The notes: generated by a model from the sequence alone, not told the origin. 6,229 nucleotides of DNA from Chroococcidiopsidaceae cyanobacterium CP_BM_RX_35 (GCA_019242465.1 JAFAVL010000524.1:1-6229), one strand, 5' to 3'; positions 1-4,741 are shown, counted from the first letter of the stretch. Made by a program: numbers and translations.

Positions 1-287
1 AACCTTCTGCCCAGCTCGATCCGCGTTCTCGGCGTCAGTTGATTGAGTTATTGCAAACCTTGCCTTTAACTCAACTGATTGCCACACATGATTTAGATTT
101 AGCTTTGGAATTATGCAGTCGCACGGTTGTCTTGAGTCAAGGACAGGTTGTGTTTGATGGTAAGACTGAGCAGGTCATGAGTAATCCAGAATTTTTGGTA
201 CAACATGCTTTAGAGTCACCGCTCTGCTACAGTCGCCCTTACTGTCAGATCGAACATGCCCCTGTTGCCAGAGTACTTACAGGGTGA
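1..287 (+). CDS. ABC transporter ATP-binding protein, C-terminal part (CbiO/ECF-like), 5' end outside window
   Basis: This is the carboxy-terminal part of an ABC ATPase that enters from the left edge, read in the frame whose first full codon is at base 3. The first residues, PSAQLDPRSRR, are the end of Walker B plus the D-loop (SAQLD); bases 1-2 fit the last two bases of the catalytic Glu codon. The switch (H-loop) histidine follows in IATHDLDLALELCSR. After it comes a strand such as VVLSQGQVVFDGKTEQVM and then a short tail, HALESPLC, of the kind found in cobalt/nickel energy-coupling-factor ATPases (CbiO). The protein would sit on the cytoplasmic face and hydrolyse ATP to drive uptake through membrane partners that would lie to the left. 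The Walker A, Q-loop and signature motifs are outside the window, so the substrate is an inference. The gene stops 34 nt before the end of the convergent gene on the other strand. A general ABC importer ATPase is the alternative. Confidence 0.85.
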   Translation, partial: PSAQLDPRSRRQLIELLQTLPLTQLIATHDLDLALELCSRTVVLSQGQVVFDGKTEQVMSNPEFLVQHALESPLCYSRPYCQIEHAPVARVLTG

Positions 288-321
288 GCTATTTGAGCCC
301 CGCCCAGATACTCTTGACTAA

Positions 322-552
322 TTAGCGTAAAGCCTTTTGCTGTTGCAGAATAGAGCGGAAGACATCGCGGTGGATCGGTACGGCACGGCGACAGCTGAGG
401 CGGACTGCCACCCACTCATCGTCAACTCGGATGGCTTCGATTTCCTCCGGCATGACTAGCTTGCACAAGTCCCAGGTTAGCACAGCGGCAATTGTCTCTT
501 TATCCTGATGACTCAATGGTTCAGTTGTTTTAGGTTTAGTAACGGTAAGCAT
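322..552 (-). CDS. Hypothetical protein, 76 aa, with palindromic LexA-box-like operator at its start
   Basis: I do not recognise this protein. I chose the ATG at 552-550 (MLTVTKPKTTEP...). An alternative GTG seven codons upstream (573-571) lies inside the palindrome and would encode it as YYYRT, which looks like a by-product. An AGGA Shine-Dalgarno lies 5 nt before the chosen ATG, within the right arm of the palindrome as read on this strand. The product is small, soluble and mixed-charge: a variable N-terminus of about 16 residues, a helix-like stretch (KETIAAVLTWDLCKLVMPEEIEAI), a strand-like stretch (RVDDEWVAVRLSC) and a basic C-terminal helix (HRDVFRSILQQQKALR). It has no signal peptide, membrane segment or paired cysteines (single Cys in each of two stretches). 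It looks like one alpha/beta domain. The coherent composition and clean SD support a real gene. A role in DNA damage would be inferred only from the operator match. Confidence 0.6.
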   Translation of the reverse strand: MLTVTKPKTTEPLSHQDKETIAAVLTWDLCKLVMPEEIEAIRVDDEWVAVRLSCRRAVPIHRDVFRSILQQQKALR

Positions 553-566
553 CTGAGTCCTATAAT

Positions 567-580
567 AGTACACATGTACT
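567..580. promoter_or_regulatory. Putative LexA (SOS) box
   Basis: The 14-mer AGTACACATGTACT matches the published cyanobacterial LexA-box consensus RGTACNNNDGTWCB at every position, and so does its reverse complement. It sits in the exact centre of the palindrome, immediately downstream of the TATAAT of either strand. That places it across the expected transcription start, as expected for a repressor site. The consensus is from established work on Anabaena LexA; binding here is inferred. Some cyanobacterial LexA proteins do not control a classical SOS response, so the stimulus is uncertain. Confidence 0.55.
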
Positions 581-586
581 ATTATA
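581..586 (-). promoter_or_regulatory. Possible -10 element for the 76-aa gene
   Basis: Read on the - strand this is a consensus TATAAT, ending 28 nt before the ATG at 552. No good TTGACA-like -35 element lies 16-18 nt upstream, so it would be a promoter that depends on an activator or on the -10 alone, which is common in cyanobacteria. The same hexamer on the + strand (561-566) exists by symmetry, so the direction of transcription cannot be settled from sequence. Confidence 0.35.
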
Positions 587-591
587 GGACT

Positions 592-681
592 TTTGTGAGT
601 TTCTTGCTATCCCTATACCTTTGGCGTTTTGCCTACGCCAGTACAAATCTAGCTGAAGATAACATCTCTAACAAACTTAAC
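592..681 (+). other. Non-coding stretch after the palindrome
   Basis: I see no convincing gene here. An ORF opening at ATG 574 inside the palindrome would give a hydrophobic N-terminus resembling a signal peptide (FVSFLLSLYLWRFAYAS) and run about 45 codons to 708, but it has no ribosome-binding site and its first residues are dictated by the palindrome. A small hairpin GGCGT/ACGCC (623-627 with 635-639) lies within. If the + strand TATAAT at 561-566 is active, this would be the 5' part of a transcript reaching the fold at 682-749. Confidence 0.3.
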
Positions 682-749
682 AAATCTATTGGTAATCTTT
701 CCCCATAGATTGGGGAGATCTCCTACTCCTAATCTACCAAAGATTTTTT
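682..749 (+). terminator. Structured element ending in a T-tract: possible terminator or leader fold
   Basis: AAATCT (682-687) and TTGGTA (689-694), with one bulged A at 688, pair with TACCAA (735-740) and AGATTT (741-746), giving a 12-bp stem. The enclosed loop holds a second hairpin, TCCCC (700-704) with GGGGA (712-716) and a 7-nt loop. The outer stem runs straight into TTTTTT (744-749), as in an intrinsic terminator. It could end a short transcript starting at the palindrome, or act as an attenuator-like leader for the zinc-ribbon gene that begins 50 nt downstream. The outer stem is A/T rich and moderately stable, so confidence is limited. Confidence 0.4.
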
Positions 750-799
750 ATTGTTAAGGTGTGGCTCCAAAATTGCTTAATCACTAAACCATTAAGACT

Positions 800-967
800 A
801 TGACCAGTTGCCCTTGCTGCGATCGTCAACTATTGCGTCATATCCGTGGTAAAAATACGTACTGGTTCTGTCGGAATTGCTGGCAAGAAATACCAGAGTT
901 GTTGCTGAAGAATTCCGACTTGTTTGAAACCTTAGTGCTAAGACGAGAACTAACAATAACTCCTTAA
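800..967 (+). CDS. Small zinc-ribbon protein, 55 aa
   Basis: This short gene starts at ATG 800 and stops at TAA 965-967. The product begins MTSCPCCDRQLLRHIRG and continues KNTYWFCRNCWQEIPEL. Two CxxC knuckles are visible (Cys4/Cys7, plus an extra Cys6, and Cys24/Cys27) about 17 residues apart, which is the layout of a treble-clef or zinc-ribbon site. The pattern CPCC...LLRHIR...YWFC..CWQE(I/M)P is one I associate with a family of tiny uncharacterised cyanobacterial proteins. The C-terminal 25 residues are helical-looking and variable. No good Shine-Dalgarno precedes the ATG, which is not rare in cyanobacteria. It presumably binds Zn and may contact nucleic acid or a protein partner, but its function is unknown. 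The structured element 50 nt upstream may belong to its leader. Confidence 0.8.
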   Translation: MTSCPCCDRQLLRHIRGKNTYWFCRNCWQEIPELLLKNSDLFETLVLRRELTITP

Positions 968-984
968 TATTTCTTATCCAGTTG

Positions 985-1188
985 ATGAATTCAATCGCGA
1001 ATCGAATGAATACATCTCTTAGCAGTAAAGTGTCTATACTCTTAAGACGCGTATTCTTCATCATTGCCGCTGAGGTTTCACGAAGCTTTGTATTCAATTA
1101 CACAGGCTATCTTCATGCTAGCTCTCTCGCTCGCAGTGTTGTGATTAGCCTGCTAACACCTCAAAAGTTAGAGTTTAAAAGCTCTTAG
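985..1188 (+). CDS. Doubtful small ORF, 67 aa, no recognised family
   Basis: The reading frame starts at ATG 985 (a TTG lies just before it) and begins 17 nt after the zinc-ribbon stop, so it could be a second gene in the same transcript. The product starts MNSIANRMNTSLSSKVSI and contains one short hydrophobic stretch (ILLRRVFFIIAAEV) broken by arginines. The rest is serine-rich and basic, with no cysteine pair or known motif. I see no ribosome-binding site. It is listed because the frame stays open for 68 codons directly behind a real small gene. It may equally be chance or the remains of a decayed gene. The overlapping - strand frame at 798-1097 is less believable because it runs antisense through the zinc-ribbon gene. 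Confidence 0.25.
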   Translation: MNSIANRMNTSLSSKVSILLRRVFFIIAAEVSRSFVFNYTGYLHASSLARSVVISLLTPQKLEFKSS

Positions 1189-1318
1189 GTTGTGACTAGA
1201 GACTGAGTTAAGTAGTAGGAAAAATTAGTAGGCTTAAAGGCTGTATGAAAGTTTTGTCAAGAGAAGTCTGACCAGAGCAAGCCTTAATTTTTTTCCAGCT
1301 TTAAGGAGTTATCAAGCC
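1189..1318 (+). promoter_or_regulatory. Leader of the 211-aa membrane protein gene, with ribosome-binding site
   Basis: This is an A/T-rich, non-coding stretch. A clear Shine-Dalgarno AAGGAG lies at 1303-1308, 10 nt before the ATG at 1319, and fixes that start. I cannot point to a convincing -35/-10 pair. Confidence 0.6.
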
Positions 1319-1954
1319 ATGTCATATGCAGAGCGACCAGAATCTGAGCGATCGGCTTACAGTAGTGCCGCATCTCAACCCGTGGATGCAATAGTTGATT
1401 ATCACGACCGTGTTCGTTGGGGACCCATCTTTTCGGGCATTGTGATTGCTATTAGTTTACAACTGGTGTTAAGTGCATTGGGTGCGGCAGTGGGGGCTAG
1501 TGTGATTTCTGGCTCAGGAGCACCAAGAACAAATATCGGGGGAGCAGCGACTGGGGTGGGAATTTGGGCTATCATTAGTGCCTTGATTTCCCTGTTCCTC
1601 GCTGGTTATACAACAGCCCGCGCCTGTGGACCGATGACCCGTAGCACGGCAATTTTCAACGGAGCTATTCTCTGGGCAACAACTGTAGTGATCGGAACCT
1701 GGCTGTTATCTAGCGGGATTTCTGGGGCGTTTGGCATTCTGGCATCAAATGCTGGGGCGGTGGCGAATCAGGTGATACCGCGTGGTGGTGTCAGTGTGCC
1801 GCAGACACCTAACATTACTGCTAGTGATGCCCGCAATCTAGCTAGCAACATAGCTCAGACTAATTGGTGGTTTGCACTTGGTTCCCTGTTAACTCTAATC
1901 TCCACGATCATTGGTTCCACCATTGGCGTCCGCAAAGCTCGTATGCGTCCCTAA
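1319..1954 (+). CDS. Multipass membrane protein, 211 aa, unknown function
   Basis: The ATG at 1319 is preceded by AAGGAG. The first 33 residues are polar (rich in Ser, Glu and Arg) and probably cytoplasmic. The motif RVRWGPIFSGIVIAISLQLVL opens the first membrane helix (about 36-62). Further helices are at about 78-101, 110-135 and 182-203. Between the third and fourth lies an Ala/Gly/Asn-rich segment (about 140-180) that is probably outside the membrane. The protein ends in the basic tail GVRKARMRP. Small residues (Gly, Ala, Ser) dominate the helices, suggesting tight packing. The layout of an R..W..I..G bend before helix one, then GLxxG-like helices, resembles widespread uncharacterised membrane proteins sometimes labelled PhnA-like or YrzE-like; I do not assign a function. 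It is followed by a terminator-like hairpin and converges on the DUF1232 gene. Confidence 0.85.
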   Translation: MSYAERPESERSAYSSAASQPVDAIVDYHDRVRWGPIFSGIVIAISLQLVLSALGAAVGASVISGSGAPRTNIGGAATGVGIWAIISALISLFLAGYTTARACGPMTRSTAIFNGAILWATTVVIGTWLLSSGISGAFGILASNAGAVANQVIPRGGVSVPQTPNITASDARNLASNIAQTNWWFALGSLLTLISTIIGSTIGVRKARMRP

Positions 1955-1991
1955 AGTTTTTACTTGACTGCAGGACCTAACCATGACTTTT

Positions 1992-2016
1992 GTCACATCT
2001 AAACTTGTGACCTTTT
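1992..2016 (+). terminator. Weak hairpin downstream of the membrane protein gene
   Basis: GTCACA (1992-1997) pairs with TGTGAC (2006-2011) around an 8-nt loop, followed by CTTTT. The stem is only 6 bp and the T-run short, so it may be a minor terminator or nothing. Confidence 0.3.
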
Positions 2017-2082
2017 CCACATGTAATGCAGGAGCCTAAGACTCTATGATGTAACAACAAACAGAGTTCCATAGTCCAGTTC

Positions 2083-2115
2083 CCCTCCGAAACAAAGCTT
2101 TTGGAGGGCTTTTGT
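2083..2115 (+). terminator. Intrinsic terminator for the 211-aa gene
   Basis: CCCTCCGAAA (2083-2092) pairs with TTTTGGAGGG (2099-2108) over 10 bp with one G-U pair and a 6-nt loop. CTTTTGTT follows on the + strand. It lies about 130 nt after the stop at 1954 and is the best terminator candidate in the window for this direction. Confidence 0.65.
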
Positions 2116-2144
2116 TAGTGAAATTTACTATCAGTACTTAACTA

Positions 2145-2185
2145 TAAAAAATATCACCCATATCCAAAAGAGAGGGTTATGGGTG
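2145..2185 (-). terminator. Intrinsic terminator for the DUF1232 gene
   Basis: On the - strand CACCCATA (2185-2178) pairs with TATGGGTG (2162-2155) over 8 bp around a 15-nt loop. The sequence then runs into ATATTTTTTATAG (2154-2142). It lies 36 nt past the end of the - strand gene and only about 30 nt from the opposing terminator, so the two genes are insulated from read-through in both directions. Confidence 0.55.
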
Positions 2186-2220
2186 GGGGTTATTAATTCC
2201 TGACTTAACCGTCGTAGCAG

Positions 2221-2529
2221 CTACTTGACAGACACAGCTTCAACGTCAACTGTACTGGCTACGGCATTACTCTCAGCATCAGGAGCTTTAGTTCCTGGAG
2301 TACCCCTTCGCGCTTTGAATCCCTCTATTACCATCTGAGACACCTCAGAAACCAGCAACGTCATCAGAACGGCGTCATCAAGCTCTCCGACAAAGGGAAT
2401 AAAATCTGAAACGATATCGAGCGGGCTGACAAAATAAAGCAATGTACCTAGTACGACCCACCAACGGTACTTGGGATTGCGGATTAAATTGCGATACCAG
2501 TTGTATACTGTTTGAAGCGGAAATTTCAT
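2221..2529 (-). CDS. DUF1232 (YkvA-type) membrane protein, 102 aa
   Basis: The start ATG at 2529-2527 has AGAGGG 8 nt upstream on the - strand. The core motif YFVSPLDIVSDFIPFVGELDDA (residues 32-53) is the hallmark of the DUF1232/YkvA family: a short membrane-associated hairpin with conserved SP.D...DF.P..G..DD. One hydrophobic segment spans about residues 22-37 and a second about 53-68. The N-terminus is basic and aromatic (YNWYRNLIRNPKYRWW), consistent with membrane-surface contact. The C-terminal 30 residues are polar and variable (GTPGTKAPDAESNAV...). Family members are small, widespread in bacteria, and have no established biochemical role. The gene stands alone: it diverges from the ExbB-like gene and converges on the 211-residue membrane protein. 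Confidence 0.9.
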   Translation of the reverse strand: MKFPLQTVYNWYRNLIRNPKYRWWVVLGTLLYFVSPLDIVSDFIPFVGELDDAVLMTLLVSEVSQMVIEGFKARRGTPGTKAPDAESNAVASTVDVEAVSVK

Positions 2530-2763
2530 GGTTTTGACCCTCTAGTTACTTTAATCTTGGCAAATAACCCAACGGAATTCTGGTGTGAATAACCGCCCTA
2601 ACTAGTCTGGAAGATTCTACTTGGTAACGTCACCAGATTTCTCACCTCAGATAGGTGCCATTGGGATTGAAGTTCTTTGTTTATCTCTACAATTAGATAG
2701 CCCCAGGCTAGTTGATAGGACCAGCTCTCTTGGGTAGAGGAATGGACGGAGGAAAGCAAAACA
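2530..2763. other. Divergent intergenic region between the DUF1232 and ExbB-like genes
   Basis: This must hold promoters for both directions. On the + strand TTGAAG (2667-2672) and TACAAT (2688-2693) resemble -35/-10 boxes, but the 15-nt spacer is short, so I rate it low. A small hairpin CACCT/AGGTG sits near 2643-2657. The frame of the ExbB-like gene is closed by TAG at 2716-2718, so no ATG start is available upstream. Confidence 0.3.
2748..2755 (+). promoter_or_regulatory. Ribosome-binding site that decides the GTG start
   Basis: GGAGGAAA is a near-perfect Shine-Dalgarno 8-10 nt before GTG 2764. The first in-frame ATG (Met14) would lose part of the first membrane helix, so GTG is chosen. 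Confidence 0.75.
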
Positions 2764-3504
2764 GTGGATATCGTCGATATTTTTAGGAAAGGCGGTCCTG
2801 CGATGTGGCCGCTGCTCGCTTTATCAATTTTGTCTGTCAGTGTAATTCTTGAGCGTTTGTGGTTCTGGTTTAGAATCTTGACGAAGGAGGAAGATATTGT
2901 CAATCGCGTTCTAGATGCCGCAAGTGAGAATTGGTTGCTGGCTACTCAGCTTTCTAGATCAGCGATCGCGCAGCCAATCGGTCGATTTCTCTATGCTCCT
3001 CTACGACTATCTCATCCAGATCCAGAAGTCTTCAGACTAGCACTGGAGGCAGCCGCAGAGGATGAGTTGGCAGCAATGCGCCAAGGGGAGAAAATTTTGG
3101 AGTCAGTTATTGCCCTGGCGCCCCTATTAGGGTTGCTAGGTACAGTGCTGGGACTGATCCGGTCTTTAAGTTCGATTCGCCTCGGCGATTTAGGTAACTC
3201 TTCAGCTACAACTGGGGTGACTTTAGGAATTGGGGAATCACTGATTTGTACGGCAACAGGGCTAGTCGTTGCTATAGTCAGTCTAGCGTTCTACCGATTG
3301 TTTCAAGGGTTTTTAGTCAATCAGGTGAAAATTTTTCGTAAGGCGGGCAGCGATCTGGAATTACTCTATCGGCAGACTTGGCCAATGGTCAAGGGAATGA
3401 TGTCACCCGACGCAGTAGCAATGGACATGCCGCCAGAAGAATATCCTATTCTACCGCCTCGTAGACCAGGCAAGACAGATGAGGTAAATCCAGCTGAACC
3501 TTAA
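2764..3504 (+). CDS. exbB: MotA/TolQ/ExbB proton channel family protein, 246 aa
   Basis: The protein starts at GTG and begins with the short amphipathic lead [20 protein letters not shown]. Membrane helices are at about 13-34, 114-133 and 157-178, the three-helix plan of ExbB/TolQ. A long cytoplasmic loop of about 75 residues (helical, ending [18 protein letters not shown]) separates helices one and two. Helix two carries [14 protein letters not shown] and helix three [17 protein letters not shown], the family signatures; the threonines near 163-165 occupy the position of the conserved pore-lining Thr. In the family, a pentamer of this protein with an ExbD dimer in its pore uses the proton gradient to do work across the envelope. 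The C-terminal tail from about 212 is proline-rich ([16 protein letters not shown]) and looks disordered. The ExbD-like gene follows 54 nt later. TolQ or another paralogue is the alternative name. Confidence 0.9.
   Translation: MDIVDIFRKGGPAMWPLLALSILSVSVILERLWFWFRILTKEEDIVNRVLDAASENWLLATQLSRSAIAQPIGRFLYAPLRLSHPDPEVFRLALEAAAEDELAAMRQGEKILESVIALAPLLGLLGTVLGLIRSLSSIRLGDLGNSSATTGVTLGIGESLICTATGLVVAIVSLAFYRLFQGFLVNQVKIFRKAGSDLELLYRQTWPMVKGMMSPDAVAMDMPPEEYPILPPRRPGKTDEVNPAEP
2962..2969. repeat. HIP1 octamer GCGATCGC
   Basis: An exact highly iterated palindrome within the ExbB-like gene. Its overuse is a hallmark of many cyanobacterial genomes. Confidence 0.8.
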
Positions 3505-3558
3505 GCCCTGATCTGTTGTCTTGCCTACAGCAACAACTGAGTATCCTGTTTTGTCACC

Positions 3559-3993
3559 ATGAAAATTAAACTGCATTCTCCAGTCGAAGAAGTCCAAATT
3601 CAGATAATTCCGCTGATTGACGTTGTTTTTTGTGTCCTGACGTTCTTTATCTTGGCGGCTCTGCAATTTACTCGGCAGCAAGCGATTAGTGTTGATCTAC
3701 CCAAGGCAAGTACTGGCACAACAGCTCCCCAAGCGCGGCAAATGCTGATCGTCACTCTTGACTCTAGCGGTCGAACCTTTGTCGAACAACAGCCAGTAAC
3801 GCTTGATCAGTTGTACCAAGATGCGCGGAGCTATCATCAGACGAGCCCTTCTGGACTGATGGTACTTAATGCTTCTCGCTCAATCAGTTATAACCAGGTT
3901 GTGCAAGTATTAGATTTGCTACGGCAGGTGGGTGGTGATCGCGTTGCTCTGTCAACCCTTCCTGCCTCCTCCACTCCTGGCTTGACAAAGTAA
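3559..3993 (+). CDS. exbD: ExbD/TolR-type biopolymer transport protein, 144 aa
   Basis: This is a single-span protein: about 17 cytoplasmic residues, one membrane helix (about 18-38, PLIDVVFCVLTFFILA) and a periplasmic domain. Asp21 in the helix is in the place of the conserved proton-carrying Asp of ExbD/TolR. The periplasmic part (about 45-144) shows the ExbD pattern: ISVDLPKA, then a strand MLIVTLDSSGRTFVEQQPV, a helix LDQLYQDARSY and a final NQVVQVLDLLRQVGGDRVALST. Length is normal for the family. It partners with the ExbB-like protein encoded just upstream, almost certainly in one transcript. No good Shine-Dalgarno precedes the ATG (the bases before it are ttttgtcacc). No TonB- or TolA-like gene follows in the window, so the process energised is unknown: TonB-type uptake, envelope maintenance or another role. 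Confidence 0.9.
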   Translation: MKIKLHSPVEEVQIQIIPLIDVVFCVLTFFILAALQFTRQQAISVDLPKASTGTTAPQARQMLIVTLDSSGRTFVEQQPVTLDQLYQDARSYHQTSPSGLMVLNASRSISYNQVVQVLDLLRQVGGDRVALSTLPASSTPGLTK

Positions 3994-4241
3994 AGAGGGA
4001 GTAGGGGAGAAGGCAGTCTTTTCTTGTTCCTCACTTCTGTTGAGCAACGTCTGGTTAGAGGCTGTGCCTTTTGAGCATGAACTGAAGGCAGAAGCTTCCA
4101 AAATATCATTAAGGGCTGGAGCCGAGAAACCAGAAAACCTCTGGCATTCTCTTCCCCTAATCCCTTCTTCACTCTCAAGATCGTAAAGTATTGTAAAATT
4201 GTGAACGTAAACAATCAAAAAACGCAAGGAAAACTGGAGCT
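3994..4241. other. Intergenic region between exbD and prxQ
   Basis: No gene is seen. A purine-rich segment AGGGAGTAGGGGAGA (3996-4010) has a near-exact inverted counterpart at about 4150-4165. A hairpin TGCCTT/AAGGCA (4065-4070 with 4085-4090) lies between. The last 60 nt are A-rich, with TAAAAT (4194-4199) as a possible -10 but no matching -35. AAGGAAAA (4226-4233) is the probable ribosome-binding site for prxQ; GGAG at 4236-4239 is too near the ATG. Confidence 0.35.
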
Positions 4242-4679
4242 ATGACTTTAGCAGTTGGTACAGATGCACCTGCATTTAGCGTCAAAGATACCAATGGCAA
4301 CACGGTCTCACTATCTGACTTTGCAGGTAAAACAGTAGTTTTGTATTTTTACCCCAAAGATGACACTCCAGGCTGCACCAAACAAGCCTGTAGCTTTCGG
4401 GATTCCTACGATAAATATCAGGGCAAGGATGTCGTTGTTTTGGGAGTGAGTGCGGATGATGAAGCTTCCCACCAGCAATTCACCCAGAAGTACAATCTAC
4501 CTTTCCCGCTCCTAGCAGATACCAATCAGACTCTGATCAAAGCTTATGATGTGGATGGCGGTGGTTATGCCAAGCGAGTCACTTACGTCATTGACAGCAA
4601 CGGCAATATTGCTCACGTTGACAGTAGCGTCAACACGTCTACTCATGCTGACGATATTTTAACCAAAATGGGGGTATAG
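4242..4679 (+). CDS. prxQ: Peroxiredoxin, PrxQ/Bcp type, 145 aa
   Basis: This is a thiol peroxidase that reduces H2O2 and organic hydroperoxides, normally recharged by thioredoxin. The thioredoxin-like fold starts with VGTDAPAFSVKDTNGNTVSL. The active site YFYPKDDTPGCTKQACSFRD holds the peroxidatic Cys45 in the conserved P-x-x-x-T-P-G-C setting. Cys50, five residues later, is the resolving cysteine that marks the atypical two-Cys Bcp/PrxQ subfamily. The supporting Arg is at about 112 (YAKRVTYVID). Length is close to the usual 145-155 residues and no signal peptide is present, so it is cytosolic. It appears to be transcribed alone, with an A-rich leader and a palindromic hairpin just after the stop. 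Nothing in the sequence is unusual. Confidence 0.95.
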   Translation: MTLAVGTDAPAFSVKDTNGNTVSLSDFAGKTVVLYFYPKDDTPGCTKQACSFRDSYDKYQGKDVVVLGVSADDEASHQQFTQKYNLPFPLLADTNQTLIKAYDVDGGGYAKRVTYVIDSNGNIAHVDSSVNTSTHADDILTKMGV

Positions 4680-4697
4680 TCCCTAAGAACACAATAA

Positions 4698-4723
4698 TGG
4701 AGACGTTATCCATAACGTCTCTA
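4698..4723. repeat. Palindromic dispersed-repeat-like element, possible terminator of prxQ
   Basis: GAGACGTTAT (4700-4709) and ATAACGTCTC (4712-4721) are perfect inverted repeats around CC. As RNA this gives at least 9 bp with a 4-nt loop. From memory of cyanobacterial genomes, GTAGAGACGTT...AACGTCTCTAC palindromes are abundant dispersed repeats, and the right side here keeps the ACGTCTCTAC form. It lies 20 nt after the prxQ stop. The following T-run is poor, so terminator activity is only possible. Confidence 0.6.
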
Positions 4724-4741
4724 CAACTCCATCTACTTTTC

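Larger units (their letters stand above)
556..591. promoter_or_regulatory. Perfect 36-bp palindrome, likely operator
   Basis: The arms AGTCCTATAATAGTACA (556-572) and its exact reverse complement (575-591) are separated only by the two central bases CA. All 17 arm positions match. Each strand therefore carries TATAAT (561-566 on +, 581-586 on -) directly followed by the same core. Transcribed from upstream, it would form a very stable hairpin that buries the AGGA ribosome-binding site of the - strand gene starting at 552. It could be an operator, an RNA hairpin or a mobile palindromic element; only one copy is in the window. Confidence 0.85.

Noticed and set aside
508..708. 66-codon + strand ORF, including a signal-peptide-like stretch from ATG 574
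   Set aside because: Its first part is antisense to the 76-residue gene, and the MYYYRT start is forced by the palindrome (the other strand also reads YYYRT). No ribosome-binding site; it ends inside the structured element.
798..1097. 99-codon - strand ORF
   Set aside because: It runs antisense through the zinc-ribbon gene, has low-complexity Leu/Val and Ser/Thr stretches, and has no ribosome-binding site or recognisable domain.
1984..2040. 18-codon ORF (ATG ... TAA) after the 211-aa gene
   Set aside because: Too short, with no ribosome-binding site, and it contains a hairpin; likely chance.
2598..2903. 101-codon - strand ORF upstream of and antisense to exbB
   Set aside because: It overlaps the well-supported ExbB-like start and its Shine-Dalgarno; the translation is Ser/Leu-rich without domain features.
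3451..3681. 76-codon - strand ORF at the exbB-exbD junction
   Set aside because: It is antisense to both conserved genes and has no recognisable features.
4168..4199. Promoter for prxQ built from TTCACT and TAAAAT
   Set aside because: The 20-nt spacer is too long and the -35 match is weak; kept only as a note in the intergenic entry.
3888..4227. Two overlapping - strand ORFs between exbD and prxQ
   Set aside because: They overlap each other and the exbD 3' end, and their basic, cysteine-scattered composition is typical of antisense noise.
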